Source: Adiantum capillus-veneris (taxonomy: Eukaryota; Streptophyta; Polypodiopsida; Polypodiales; Pteridaceae). Taken from it: a DNA stretch of 64,000 bases. The notes under the pieces were generated by a model. The model had not been told where the DNA came from. It saw only the letters and a program-made list of their open reading frames with translations, and ran no database searches. Of the stretch, positions 34,815-47,132 are shown one piece after another. The number at the start of each line of letters is the position of its first letter. Within the stretch, counting starts at the first letter, position 1. The position numbers and the translations under genes were made by a program. The stretch spans positions 7,269,648-7,333,647 of the forward strand of contig CM043968.1 of NCBI GenBank assembly GCA_014529385.2, written 5' to 3'.

Positions 34815-36110
34815 CTATACCTCAAGAGTATAATGTGTTCTAATAAGGCATGGTATCAGAAGGTATGCTATGTAGATTTTCTCGTACACACTATCTGTTA
34901 AGGTGTAGATATTAGGGTCATCTTTCTCACGATACAAGGGGAACTTAAGGCATCTAACCAGGTGTGAGTACACGGAAGCAGGAGGTTTATCATATAATAA
35001 CACGTATCGATCAAAGCGTACCTTGACTATATCATAAAAGAGCTCCTCAACATAGTAGGAGTATTTCTTGATCCAATTATGCCATGCATCCTTCTGAGTT
35101 TTGGTGGATAGCCTCTTCTCCATGCAACACCTTAGTATATGAAAATCAAAGTCTTCTTCCTCAGTGTTGACTGCAAATTTATCTCTAACATGCAAGGTAT
35201 CACGCAAATCATCATGATGGTCATTGTACATAGGTGCATCAATCTTCTCGTTTCTTGAAACAACATCTTCATATGTGTTAGCCTTTGATGGTAGGATCTT
35301 CAAATACCACCATGCTTCTACGTGTGCTTTGTTTGCACATCTTCTCCATTGACCATGCATACAAGCATGAAAAAATCATGACAAGTTTCTACACCTCAGT
35401 GCAATTGTATCTGTAGCACAAAAACCATTCACACAATGCAAGTAACGTGATCCACTCACTAGCATGCAATCCCATTGTATATCTCTCAGCAGATCACCAA
35501 ACTTGATTTCCCTGGAGCTCCTATCAACTTTATTCTTGGATGACCAATAGCCTTTTCTATTTTTCATTATGGTGAGGTAATTTACCACAATTCCTGCATT
35601 ATGAAGGGGGTGTCCATCCACCTTCAACTGCTCATGGGTCAATGCCGTCTTTATGGCTGCCCCCGTGCCGTCATGTTCACCTTTTTTGTGCCCTAACCCA
35701 AAATAGTTGTGCATCATCTTGAGCCCAATAAGCTGAGAAAACTTGGCAACAAAGTCGAAAGACATTCATGCTTTAAATTGTGATGCTACACCATCTGACC
35801 ATACCTAGTGTCTCTTTAAAGGAAAACCCTCCTTCAACCACTGCTCATGTAGTAGAAAGCAGTGTTGCACAAAAAATGTGTCATGCACATTGTCATCAAA
35901 TATATATAAATGGAGAATTTTTTGGATTTCTCCCATTCTCAAATACACATAGCAATGTGGACCAAAATGCTCACCTGACTAGAATACCAATGCATGGATT
36001 GTATCTCATTTTGAATTTTACAACTATAGTTTTTAGCAAAATCCACCACAGAGACAACGACATCACTTGGAAAATTTTGTAGACACTCTCTGAATTGGTC
36101 GTCCTACCAT
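34815..36110 (-). pseudogene. degenerate DDE-type transposase-like gene, copy 1
   Basis: Read on the minus strand, blocks appear in this order: DVVVSVVDFAKNYS with EIQSMHWYSSQV (about 36060-35950), HDTFFVQHCF, WSDGVASQFKA (about 35800), FGLGHKKGEHDGTGAAIK (about 35690), a Cys-rich stretch CRNLS*FFHACMHGQWRRC (35400-35330), and a C-terminal tail to 34815. Asp residues in VVDF and WSDG and the GHxKGxxDGxGA motif occur in a widespread family of transposon-derived proteins that I know by motif but cannot name with certainty. 35765-34815 is one frame with a single TGA; upstream is more decayed. The same blocks occur at 56130-57060. Confidence 0.65.
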
Positions 36111-36370
36111 CTATAGATGTAGTTATGTTTGAGGAACTTGGTCAGCTTCTCTTTCATGAAAGAAATGAATGCAGAGCACCTAATCTATTGAATAACAAGA
36201 TCTTTCCTTTTGTGGCACTAACCATCTTCGTCCAGTTTGTGCGTCTCCACAACAACAAAAACCTTTGCAGCCACCACGAAGTTGTTGTCGCTATGTTTCC
36301 CAAGAGGACAACGTCTGAGTCGTTTAGCATCACACTGATCGCATTCTCCCATCAATTAGCAATTGTGTAA

Positions 36371-37076
36371 ATGAAACATGGAATTTTTTGGTTTGGGACA
36401 CAATAAAGACTTGTCAATCCTATTGTCTGCTCTTGCTAGCACTTTGACATAGCAAAAAGAATCTTCCTTTTTTGCTTCTCATCTGCAAGCTGGACATCCT
36501 TCCGCTCAATACCGGGAGTATTATCTTGAGAGGGGTGCTAGTTAGAGGGAGAGAGTAGTAAGGGCATCCTATGAATGTGAGTGTGAGTGTAGGGTCATAG
36601 TTCTTCTTGCCTAAAAAGGGGGTGTTTGTGTGTATGTGTGTGTGTTGCCTTGTAGCATTTTTTGCTCATATGAGGTGTGGGAATAAGTCCTTGAAAATAA
36701 TTTTTTAAAAACAATAATCAAAATAGAATTTTTTAGTTTTGTGGGAACCTGGAAGAAATGCCAAGCAAGAGGGAGTTTTGAAGGGATGTGAAGAGAGAGA
36801 AAGGAGGGTCGCCAAGCAAGAAGAAGGGGAGAGAGACAGAGAGAAGTTTAATTTAGAAGAGAGAGCATTGATTGGGTACTTTTGTATTCTATGTGTGTGT
36901 GATTCTTGAAATTGTGTCTGTGTGTGTATTGACTGCATGTGCATGAGTATTAGAGAGAGAGAGAGAGAGTACTCCACACCCAATGCCATTTTCTTGAAAC
37001 CAAGATAGCTAGAGAGAGAGAGAGAGTTGATTATAAGTTGGGAGCAAGGTTTAGTGAGTGTGTGCTTTTGACAAAC

Positions 37077-37078
<2 letters not shown>
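36371..37078. other. GA/GT-rich intergenic stretch
   Basis: Many short GAGAGA and GTGTGT runs and no coding sequence recognised. Confidence 0.5.

Positions 37079-37152
<74 letters not shown>
37079..37152. repeat. (TG)n microsatellite
   Basis: A perfect TG run of about 74 bp passing into GCGCGCATGCGTGTGCGCGTG, which has Z-DNA-type alternation. Confidence 0.95.
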
Positions 37153-37162
<10 letters not shown>

Positions 37163-38085
37163 TGTGCGCGTGTGCGTGCAAGTGAGAGAGAAAGAAAATT
37201 GCCATCCTGCAATGTTATTTCTTGAGAGTAAGTTAGAGAGAGATTAGGGTCAATTGCAAAATTTTCTCTGTGTGTATATGCTTACTTGTGATGTTCTTTA
37301 TGTATCATGCTTATGCGTGTGTATTTTTGAGAATAAAAGAGAGAGTTGAGTCCCATTTTGTAGCACTACTAAAGAAAGAGAAAGAGAGAGAGGAAAAAAA
37401 TCAATTGCAACGAGGATGGCATATTATGTGATTATATTTTTTAGTTTGACTGTGCATGTTATGCATATATTATGGAGAGAGAAAGACGACTTGCAGTAAG
37501 TGTTAACAAAGAAACATATAGAAAAGGGACAAAATAGAGAGATAAAGAGAGAAACAATGGAGTTTGAGAGTGATTGTGAGCAGAAAGCAGTGTGATTCTA
37601 AGAGTGAGTGTGTGAGTGCCAAAAAGCTAGAGAGAGAATCAGTTTATGGGAGAGAGAGAGAGAGAGAGAGATTATTGAACAAGCAAAGAAGACAACGACA
37701 AAGACAAACTGGATTGCAGCTTGGTGAGTGACGATGCATCACATATGAACATTGTGGTTAGTTGAGTCAGCTCAAAATAATAACTGTCTGATATTGTTTA
37801 ATTTTGAAAAAATGAAAACATGATTCAAAAGTTTCTAAGGCGCAAGAATGATGATTAAAAAAATGGCATATGCATGTTTAGAGCGAGCATTCGATTGGGG
37901 ATGAATGTTTGATTACTATCAATACAAAGTTTCTATTTGTTATTTCTACGATGTTGTCAAGAAACTTTTCATGTGTTTATTCACAAATCAATAAAAATTT
38001 GTCATTGTTTCAACATCACCATGTCCATTAGTGTCAAGAGACTAACATTGAATATCTTTCATGAGCAAAGCATTGGTGACATCAT
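37153..38085. other. purine-rich intergenic stretch
   Basis: Short GA runs including (GA)n at 37650-37670. No gene recognised. Confidence 0.5.
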
Positions 38086-38089
38086 TGAA

Positions 38090-38470
38090 AGCAAGCTTTT
38101 ATTTAGGGGCAGAGTTACTAATGGCATTGTAAAAAAAATCCCATGATGTAGGCAAAGAACGTAGCAAGAAAATGGTTTTCATTTCATCATCAAAATCAAG
38201 CCCCTTTGATATCAATTGAGTAAACACTTTGTTAAACTCATTCAAGTGTGAACTGCCATTGCTACCTTGTTTCATGTTAAGATGCATAGGCTTCATAAAA
38301 AAAACTTTGTTTGATGCACTCTTACCATCCCATGCTGATCATAAAGACTCCCACTGTTCTTTAGCATTGGTCTTGTCCATGATTGTGAAGAATAAAGAGT
38401 CGCCAAGATGCAACTTAATATATTATTGCCATGGCACGAGCATCAAGCTCCTCCCATTCCTACAAGTCCT
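38090..38470 (-). pseudogene. copia gag fragment (UBN2 domain)
   Basis: The minus strand reads WEELDARAMAII, then after frame changes KTNAKEQWESL, SNKVFFMKPMHLNMKQGSN, LNEFNKVFTQLISKGLDFDDE and LLRSLPTSWDFF. This order matches the UBN2 gag domain of Ty1/copia elements. No LTR or pol lies nearby, so it is an orphan fragment. Confidence 0.8.
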
Positions 38471-38499
38471 TTGTTTACTAGCACATACTGACAAGAGCT

Positions 38500-39290
38500 A
38501 ATTGCAGGACAGTAATGCTAAAAAGTTATGGAAAAAAATTTAACACAAAGATCAAAATCTCAACAAAATCACTACAATGTCAATCCAAAACAGTATTGTA
38601 AGCAAATTAGAGGGCTCACGAGAAAAATCTGACAAAGTCTCCTTTTTAGAAAGATGAAAAATCTCAAGTACTTACTGGCATAAAATAGCATATAGTGCTC
38701 AAAGAAACTGTCAATAGACTAGTAACTTGGAGTCAAAGCACATACACCCATCTATACATGTCCTATGGTGAGGCCACAAATTGGGATCTCTAGCAACTTA
38801 ATCCACCTCACACTAGGTAACTTGGACCCTAGTGCTCATCTTTAAAAAAATCTCATGCAATAACCCTCAAAAAAGGCTATGTAAACATGGCTAGCCATAG
38901 TCTCAGAAAGGGCTCTTCTTGATCGAGTCTCAAAAACAATTGGGATTGCCAAAACAAGCCAAAATTGGCTACACAATGAAGTACAATGGCAGTATCAATA
39001 ACACATTGTACATTCAAAAAATGTGAAACTATCAGTGCAAGACCATAGGACAAGCGTTCAAATAGGCACCACTAAGATGCAAGAAAGTTCTAGACTCAAG
39101 TGAGGTCCCTACGAGGAGTAAAAATTTCTCTCAACAAAGCACAAGCACACACAAGGTGCTAATCACACATATACATGTGCATAAAACTCCCAAAGAGAAG
39201 TAATTACTGGTTAAAAAATCTCCCACTAAACCTAGAATATGTCACTAAAAAAACATATCAACTATAGTGTTGAAGGGTCAGCACAATGGA
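38500..39290. other. intergenic, no gene recognised
   Basis: AT-rich text without a long frame or clear repeat. Confidence 0.45.
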
Positions 39291-39296
39291 TGTCTG

Positions 39297-39760
39297 AACC
39301 ACAGCTATCTAGCACTAACATAATGTCAATACTCAGGAAGTGACTTAGGTGGGGCACAAAGACTTTTTGAGGGGTATCAACCTCAAAAAGTGAACCTAGT
39401 AAGCCATCCTATAAGCATAACAAGCAAATCATCCCTCTTTGATTTGAAAACCTACCTATGTCCTATCCTGCCACTCTACGTCATCACGCCATTTTTGTCA
39501 ACTAAACGTACTCAGAGTATCATGTCTATAGCATAGCAATCTAAAACTAATATAATGTCAATACTTAGGGAAGCAACTCGGATGGGGAACGGAGACTCTT
39601 TGAGGGTGTCAACCTTAAGAAGTGAACCTTTGGATGACAATATCTCTAGCACCAGCAAACCTATCACTCTTGGATTTGGCAACTTGCCTATGTGCTATCA
39701 CCGCGATCAGTCATCTCTCCATTTTTACACTAGAACAAAGTCCAAATGTTATAAAACTTT
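39297..39760. repeat. diverged tandem duplication (about 231 bp)
   Basis: ACTAACATAATGTCAATACT near 39314 recurs as ACTAATATAATGTCAATACT near 39546. Both are followed by a GAGG(G)GT(A/G)TCAACCT segment, GTGAACCT and a segment with CTATGTCCTATC or CTATGTGCTATC. Confidence 0.8.
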
Positions 39761-40429
39761 GGGAGAAGGTCTAAGACACTTAGGGGCACTAACCTACCAA
39801 TCTTGGTTGCAATCCAATGAGGTACCAAAACCAGGATCCATCATGATCAAGGTCATAGAAACTATAATAGAACATACCCAAAAGGTTGCCTTATGGTCTA
39901 GGAACACTCTCCTATGGTCGAAATGTTAAAAAAAATTCATTAATACACTCAAAACAACAGATTTATCCTACCAATGTGTATTCAAATCAAAACGTGATTA
40001 GCAGAGCTCTAGATATGTTGATTACAAGGCACATGAGAGTAGTCACTCTCAGTCTTATGCTCCAAACCTCAAAACTTTTGATAATGATAAGTGGCCCTTT
40101 TCCACTTTACAAAATGAGTTTTATACCTAGGTCTTGCTTGTCTAGTGGTCGACTTTACAAGGTTCACACTCATTTATAAAGTATACAACTCGGATGTAGC
40201 ACAGACAGACTCAAGGTGATCTGAATAAAATCAGAGACTCTCATATGATTACAAAGCTTTTCGGAAAAAAAAATTGGGGCAGAAGATGAAGGGGTCGACT
40301 CAAAGGGCGTCCGTCTGGTTTGACTGCCAATATTTTCCCCTTCCTAGTCTTTGCAGTCAATTTGAATGGGGGAATTCTTAGTAATGTAGTGTGCACTTCT
40401 CTAGTTTTTGGGTGAGTAAGTTGAACTTC
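39761..40429. other. intergenic, no gene recognised
   Basis: May hold the decayed end of the retroelement whose ORF lies at 40430-42071 (-). No LTR was identified. Confidence 0.4.
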
Positions 40430-42071
40430 TAAGCCCTTGCTTCCATTTCCACCTTTGTTGTTAATTCTGTGAAAGGATTATCACATAATGTACTTTCATA
40501 GGCTATATGATGGAAAAGCAGATTTTTGGCCATGGGGTTGAAAATTGAAAAGTCGATCTTGAAGAACCCTATCATGAATGCCTCCTTGAATGTCTGCATG
40601 TAGTGAGAGGGAAAAAACATGACTTGGGTGTACATCCCCATGATCATTTTTTAGCTTGGAATATATTTCTCCAGGTTCCAGCACAAGCCTCTAGTGCCTT
40701 TGAAGAACACTTGCCAAGGGTGTTCCATTGACTCAAAGTCTTCAAATGCGGTGATGTAGTTTATGATCATTTTTTGCAATCTTCACCAGCATCTGCCATG
40801 TCAGATCCGGGACTACCTTCATCTCTGTGATGACCCATTGTTGTTCACCACTTAATTTTCTAAGGGTGGGAAGTTAATTGGCAGCTTGATGAGGACATGA
40901 TTAATCAGCATTGCTACTTGTTTGCTTTGCCATGTGTAGAATATATCCCAAGATCACCTTCGATTGATAAGACAGAAAGTAGAATTAATCTTGAGATTCT
41001 GTGGGAATTTTTGCGAAACGTTTCATCATGCAGGTGCTTTTCAAACCATCTCTTTCACCAAAGGGGTTGATTTTCAAGAAATTCCAATACTTGTTCTGTT
41101 GTTATAGATACACCTCTGTAATCCCCCTTGGCTCGAGTGTAGGAAACATTTTTTTTTCCATAGAAGAGCCTCTTGCTTCAATATGGTAAGTGAGATCATT
41201 TCATGGCCATGGTTCTTAACTACCTCACCCAACACTATCATCAAAAGTGCCGCTGATTCTAGCACTTTCTATTCATACTGCATATAATCTTTGTGTGATG
41301 GGTCCCACACTTCAAAAATCTACCTTTGTATCTCATCTCACATATATGTCTTGTCTTCTGGGTCTTCAAAATCATGTAACCCCCCCCTCCGTAGAAGTGC
41401 TTGGAAGATCTATTGGGGGAAGGTCCATTATGTGCTCTTTGCCCATTGCAAGTATCTACTACTAATGTTTGAGCCTAGATGGCATTGATGGCCACATCCT
41501 TCTTTTGCAGCTCGATGGCATGTGCTTCTATCTGGGCGGCCAACTCTTTGTGTGCCTTTGCCAACTACGCTTTAAGCTTCCTGATTTCTTCCTCTTTTTG
41601 GCTTTGAATGGCCCAATGTTCCACATTGAGGATCTGACATTCATATTTTTCTTGGGGTAATTCTTCTTTGAGATATTTAAACTCTTGCATTGTTGATGCC
41701 GTAGCAATGAAGTAGAGATTGGAGTTGGTGTATCCTCAGGGGGTTCACTCAAAAATATTTAGAATAGCACGTGAGTTCAACAGAAGGGGGGTAAATTTTG
41801 CTTATGAACTTATACAAAAGGGTGTTTTAAATTGAAAAAGTGAAAATTTTGGTATATATGGGGTCTTTACGTATGCTTTTCCTTTTGTATCCTTTTTAGA
41901 TGTTGTTTTTGATGTTGCAATGGGTGGAGATGGCACAATGCTAGCTGGATTCCTTCTGGAAAGTGAGACACTAGTAGATGGAGACATTTCTTGTGGTTCT
42001 TTCACTGTTGTCTTTGAAACTCGTTGATACACAAACAACACAATAATGAGCCTTAAATAGTATATACGCAA
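40430..42071 (-). pseudogene. gypsy ORF3-like fragment on the reverse strand
   Basis: Read on the minus strand, a Ser/Thr/Pro-rich basic start (near 42000) is followed by a heptad-rich coiled-coil region (about 41750-41450) and then a domain aligned with the end of Gypsy-1 ORF3: PDLTWQMLVKIAK, PWQVFFKGTRGLCW, MFFPSHYMQTFKEAFMIGFF (about 40850-40540). The corresponding Gypsy-1 blocks are PDLSCSILYKICQ, PWMSFLEGNKGLCY and MFLPSSNMLAFEEAFYIGFF. Several stops and frameshifts break it. No adjacent pol or LTR is recognised. Confidence 0.72.
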
Positions 42072-42165
42072 CGACGAGCTAATATAAAACCATTAGAGAT
42101 AGCACAAAATAATATCAAACGGGTTTTAGGCCACACAATAAGACTTTTCTTTGCCTTTTTCAGGG

Positions 42166-42167
<2 letters not shown>

Positions 42168-42215
<48 letters not shown>
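42168..42215. repeat. (GA)n microsatellite
   Basis: A perfect GA run preceded by a six-G run. Confidence 0.95.
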
Positions 42216-42219
<4 letters not shown>

Positions 42220-42718
42220 TAAGCATTATTTTATTGAGAGTTTCTTTTTGCAGCAATTTGTTTAGAGACTTAAGATGGCCCCTGTGAAGAAATCTGATGT
42301 TGGAGCTTACATTGAATTCATGTACAATGGAGAGGCAATTGGTCAAGGCTAGATCGATAAGATATCAAACCTAGCTTGTCTTCAGGGTAGAAAATTTCCA
42401 ACTGGTTGCTATTTTGTTGCACTGATAGAGGTATATGATGGCAAGGATTCTCCACTCCCTCATGTCCCTTCGACAAATGAGGAAATGTCTAGTGCAGCCA
42501 ATTGTTGACCTAGTAGACAACAATTCACTCTTTTAATCATAACTTCTTCATCCAAACTCCGATTTGGGTGATCTATAGCCTCAATTGAAGAGCACAATGC
42601 CCTCTATGCATTGATGTAAAGATAGGAATTTTTAGAGTTATGGAAGGTATTTTGTTAGCATCATTTTCTAAGTGACCAAATTCAAAAAAGTTGACTCTCA
42701 TCTCTTATTTTACATACA
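42216..42718. other. sequence upstream of the forward LINE
   Basis: Could include the LINE 5' untranslated region. No promoter or boundary could be placed. Confidence 0.35.
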
Positions 42719-43664
42719 ATGTCTTTCGGCACTCGCAAGGGTTCTTCTTCAACAAGGTCCAGAACCATTGTGGAGAATGATCCAAAATCTCCTAGTGTGG
42801 AGATAGAAACACAACACCCAACCAATGACATCAGAAACCATAATCATGGCATACTTGGTATCGTTGCAAGAGACAGTAAACAAACAAGGCAAAGACTTAC
42901 GGGCACTTGTAATGGAGAATGACACATTAAGGGTACTTGTGGTTGAGAATGACAATCTCAAAAGGACACTTGAGATGCAAATAACACGTTTGATGCAACT
43001 TGAACAGGAAGTCAAGGAATGTAAATGCTCTCTTGTGGACTTGAATGCTTTGAAGGATCACATGAGCAAAGTAGAGCATGACCATGTATTGAAAGAGGAG
43101 AAATTTGACACCATGAGCCAGATGAAAAATGTATGCACAAACAAGTCTTGGGTTGATGTATGTGGTAACAATGTGGTTCCTAATTCCTCACTCATGCAAC
43201 CTATGGTTCAAACAAAGAATGTTGAGAATGTGGATGTGGAGGAGTTCAAGGAACAGGAGCGACATTCCCAGAACATTGTTATTCATGGAATTCCCAAAGA
43301 GAAGTTAGAGATACCTCCTTCTCTTACCATTGTTATTAAAGATTTCTTCAACACCCACTTTGGCATGTACAGAGTTATGGTCTATGAGCCACATAGAGTG
43401 GGTAAGCAAGGAGCTCCTTGATCGGGAAAACGGCCAATTGTATGCATCATGCCGGATGAGACCAAACAAAAGATTATCCTTGATAATAGTTGGATCTATT
43501 TGAGGGATACAAATGTTTTGTATGTGAAGATTGCACTATTAATAAGCAATAAAATATGCGTCATAAGGCATATGAGGAAAAGAATAAGAAAAACAAGGAG
43601 GTCTCTCACGAAGAAAATGTGCCCAAGGAGGAGACAAGTCCCTCGATCAAATAAGGATGTGTGA
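42719..43664 (+). pseudogene. LINE-F ORF1 (coiled coil and RRM-like)
   Basis: Starts MSFGTRKGSSSTRSRT. After a frameshift near 42825 it continues with a heptad-rich coiled coil (about 42840-43090) and an RRM-like segment with NIVIHGIPKEKLE. The block MPDETKQKIILDNSWIYLR near 43450 follows after a stop. A basic C-terminus follows. L1-type ORF1 proteins bind the element RNA as trimers and act in the ribonucleoprotein; that role is inferred. Confidence 0.82.
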
Positions 43665-43689
43665 CCTCTGAGACCGCGTTACAACTGAA

Positions 43690-44542
43690 AATATGCATTT
43701 GGAATTATAATGCATACACATGGAATTCAGGGTTGGCATTGATGAACTAACAAGAAAAGCCGATGTTGTACTTCTTGTTGAAACTTGGCAGCATGATACA
43801 CAAAGGATTAATGGCTTGGAGGATTACAATGTATATTCATTGATGTGATCAAAGAATCTTAAGAGAAGAGGGCAAGGAGGAGTAGCATGTATGGTTAAGA
43901 AAGGATTGGAATATTTTGTATCAATTGTGAAAGATTGACAAGTACAAACATTATATATGGCCACAAATTATGGAACCAAAAAGAGCACCAATTTTTGTAG
44001 TTGGTTGCTACATTCCTCATCGTGATTCCAACTTTTATGCTTAATTGGATAAAGATCATCCATTTTTTGATTTAGAAGAGAACATTGATTATTTCAAAGG
44101 CGAAGGTGATGTTATTGTATTTGGGGATATGAATGCTCGCACAAAAACATTGCAACATGATACTCAACAATTTGATATTCCATACATTCAAATGGAGTTT
44201 GAGGAATTTCACTTGTATGATTGTACTTCAATGGATGAGAAGGAGCCGGATCACTATGGAAAGTTACTTTTACACATGTGTAATAGCATGAGTATGCTCA
44301 TTTCTTTGTGGAGTGGAACCAATGGATTTACATGTAGGACACATAATGGGGATAGTGTGATTGACTATATGCTACTCTCTGAAGCCATCATGTATTGCAT
44401 AAAGAGTATTATGTTTGGCCAATGGAGCTCGGAATTAGACCATCCGATCTTATGTATTGACCTTTCATATGGACAAGCAACTAAGCATAATAACCTCAGC
44501 CAAAGGGAAGAGAAATTATCACTATGTATGGATTTCAAATAG
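43690..44542 (+). pseudogene. LINE-F AP-type endonuclease
   Basis: Shows the start WNYNAYTWN, then after several stops FVVGCYIPHRDSNFYA, VIVFGDMNARTK, SVIDYMLLSEAI and LDHPILCIDL. These correspond to the GDxNA, S-x-IDY and DHxP catalytic blocks of the exonuclease/endonuclease/phosphatase fold in L1 ORF2. In an active element it nicks target DNA to prime reverse transcription. Confidence 0.88.
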
Positions 44543-44559
44543 GCACAATGTACATTAAA

Positions 44560-46343
44560 ATGGTTGAGAAAAATTATGGATGACAAAGCTTCAATATGAC
44601 ACACCATTGAAAACTAAATGGGAAGCTTTCAAGAAAGTTATTTGTTCTTGTGCCGAAGAATGCTTTGCCATAAAGCATCTCTATGGTATCAACAAAGATA
44701 GATCACGCAAAAGGTAGTATGATAAAGAATGTCAAGATGCTTGAAAGTCCTTGATAAAGCTTGATGCAACTATGGACAAAGACAACTATCAAAGTCATTT
44801 GCATACATACGCATTGGTTCAAAAGAAGAGAAGAAGATGGGAAGTAAAGCAACAACTTTTTCAAGTCCAAGAAAATGCACATGCATGTGGAAGATTTTGG
44901 AGAAACTTAAGGGGCAAGCAGGTTGAGAATTTTGGTAACTTGAGTCTTGTGAATATGTACACACATTGTAGGCAATTATATGAGCAAGCAAATATTAAAA
45001 AAATACCATTTTATGGTTCACTCCCATGTATGTCCTCTTTTTTTACTATTGCGTATATATGCGGTGGGCTTGAAAAGTTGGCCACTCGGAAAGCAGGAGA
45101 TCTTCAAGGTATCAAGACGGACAAATGGATGGGATATTTTATCCATGAGTGGATGTGTGATATGTTCAACCTTGCACTTCAACATGGTATGCCTTATGAT
45201 TGGAGTACTAATTGGGGCAAGCCTTTGCATAAAGGACAAGATGTAAAGAATGTAAACAACTACCGGACTGTAATGATTGGGTCTCTCATGGAAAAGTTGT
45301 TTGGGTGCATAATGGAGATGAAATTGAGTGATTAGACTGAACAGAATGACAAGCGTGCAAAAGGACAAGCGGATTTTGTCGATGCCATAGCACCATTGAT
45401 CATCTTGTCACTCTTTGTGTTCTCATGGAGGAAAGTCGGTTGAAAGGCAAGCGATTATATTGTTGTTTTGTGGACTTTAAGAAAGCCTTTGATATGATTC
45501 TATTTAACAATTTGTGGAGAAGGATGGAAGAACTCCAAGTGCCAAGTAAGTTTATGCTTGAGGTTTCTCAAATCTATGAAAAGGTGATTCGTCAATTGCG
45601 CATGGGAAGAGGGATTTCAAATTTTTTTGTAAGCACTATTGGGGTTAATCAAGGATGTCCATTGTCACCAACTCTCTTTGGTCTATGCATCGATCAATTG
45701 GAACAAATGGTACTTGACTTTACGCAAGAAGAAGGCATTGAAGAGGTCACTATTTGCAATGTGGTAATCATGCTTTTGTTGTAAGCTGATTATGTAGTGC
45801 TTCTAGCACACACTTTAGAAGATGCACAAAATCTTATGGTTGTCCTTGATAACTTTTGCTTGCATAGTGGGCTGATTATGAATGAATCGCAAACAAAGGT
45901 TATGCTTGTGAAAACCAACCATAAGGAGAAGCCATGCATTGTGTACAACAATGAGACACTTGAAGTTGTTGAGATCTTTAAGTACCTTGGCCTTGAGGTT
46001 TCGTCCAATCACAAGTGGTATGAATGTGCTATGCGTCGTTTGGAAGAGGGAAAGAGAGCATAATATGCATTTCAGAACATGTGTAATGCGAGAAACATCA
46101 AGTGTTGGGTGCTCAAGAAGTACCTTTTTGATGCATTGGTGACACTCGTTCTTCTTTATGGAGTTGAAGTGTGGGGTGGGAGCATCTCAAAGTCTACTTG
46201 GAAAGAGTTTGAGAATGTCTAAAAGTGTTTTCTTACAAACTTTCACCAAGTTAAGACATAAACACCATATATGCTCCTACTTCTTGAGTAGGGATCTCTT
46301 CCAATTGAGGTTATGGGCATGGAAAGGGTTGTGGAGTACATGA
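44560..46343 (+). pseudogene. LINE-F reverse transcriptase (dead active site)
   Basis: RT blocks: CFVDFKKAFD (motif A, near 45465), GVNQGCPLSPTLFGL (motif B, near 45640) and motif C, where the expected YADD at 45782-45793 reads stop-Ala-Asp-Tyr. The C-terminal region includes TLEVVEIFKYLGLEV and a Cys-poor end. Frameshifts lie near 45340 and 46060. The reverse copy at 49327-49338 keeps YADD. No RNase H follows. Confidence 0.92.
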
Positions 46344-47051
46344 TAAAGATGCGTCAAAATCCCTCAAATTGACTTCCTATGATTGCATGGAAAGCAAGCA
46401 AAAAAGTTCAAAAGACGCATAAAAGCAAGATCTTGAGCACAGGATGGATGCAAGATATAAAGAAGTGGTTTGGGAGATGGGATGCATTACATTTGCTACA
46501 TGATGGTTCAATTGACTTCCAAGTGGATGAAGCTTATCTACAAAGCCAATGTATTATGGCTTGGGAGAAATTCGGTGGGTCACACTTCATATATTACACC
46601 ACCCATATTTTCCCCAACTACAAAACCATATTCTTTGCTAAAAGAGGAAACCATAATCACACTTACATACTTGAGCCTATCCACTTGTCGGCAATACGCA
46701 TATCGTAGCCATTTGGCCTAACTCCCATTTCCTTCGATGCGAGACAGGGTTGGGGCAATGGAGAAGAGTCAAACTGATTGTGCACATTATGCTCACTGCA
46801 AGTCCGAGAGCGTGAGTACCGCACACTACTAGAGTGCTTAGCTTTTGCTCACATCCGAACTTGCTTCTCTCACATTTTCAACCATGACTTAGACCTACAC
46901 ACTTTTCTCTTCCAGCCACAGTGTGGGTTCTCCATTGGGACTCTCATCACCACAATTTTGGAGCATCGAGAGTCACTCATCAGCCAGACACATAATACAT
47001 CACATGTAACTTTTGTCCCATAGGTCAAGTTTGACCTCTGAGGTCGATAAT

Positions 47052-47055
<4 letters not shown>
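46344..47055 (+). other. LINE-F 3' untranslated region
   Basis: Shared with all other LINE copies here. Includes GGAGAAGAGTCAAACTG, CCACAATTTTGGAGCATCGA and the terminal AATAAAA. The short end motif AATAATAAAATC before TC may be the 3' recognition element for reverse transcription; this is inference. Confidence 0.7.

Positions 47056-47130
<75 letters not shown>
47056..47130. repeat. (TC)n tract joining LINE-F and LINE-B
   Basis: 75 bp of pure TC. On its left is the LINE-F 3' end; on its right starts the reverse-oriented LINE-B. Confidence 0.95.

Positions 47131-47132
<2 letters not shown>

Larger units (their letters stand above)
42719..47130 (+). mobile_element. LINE-F: near-complete L1-type LINE ending in (TC)n
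   Basis: ORF1 (42719-43664), endonuclease (about 43690-44542), reverse transcriptase (about 44560-46343) and a 3' untranslated region of about 0.7 kb, ending AATAATAAAATCTCTCT and then 75 bp of pure TC (47056-47130). No RNase H domain and no poly(A) tail. Two reverse copies nearby share its sequence throughout. Frames are broken at many points, so it is inactive. Target duplication not found. Confidence 0.92.

Noticed and set aside
35780-36370. Plus-strand frames of 100 and 91 codons
   Set aside because: The minus strand here encodes the transposase-like blocks shared with 56130-57060, so these are shadows.
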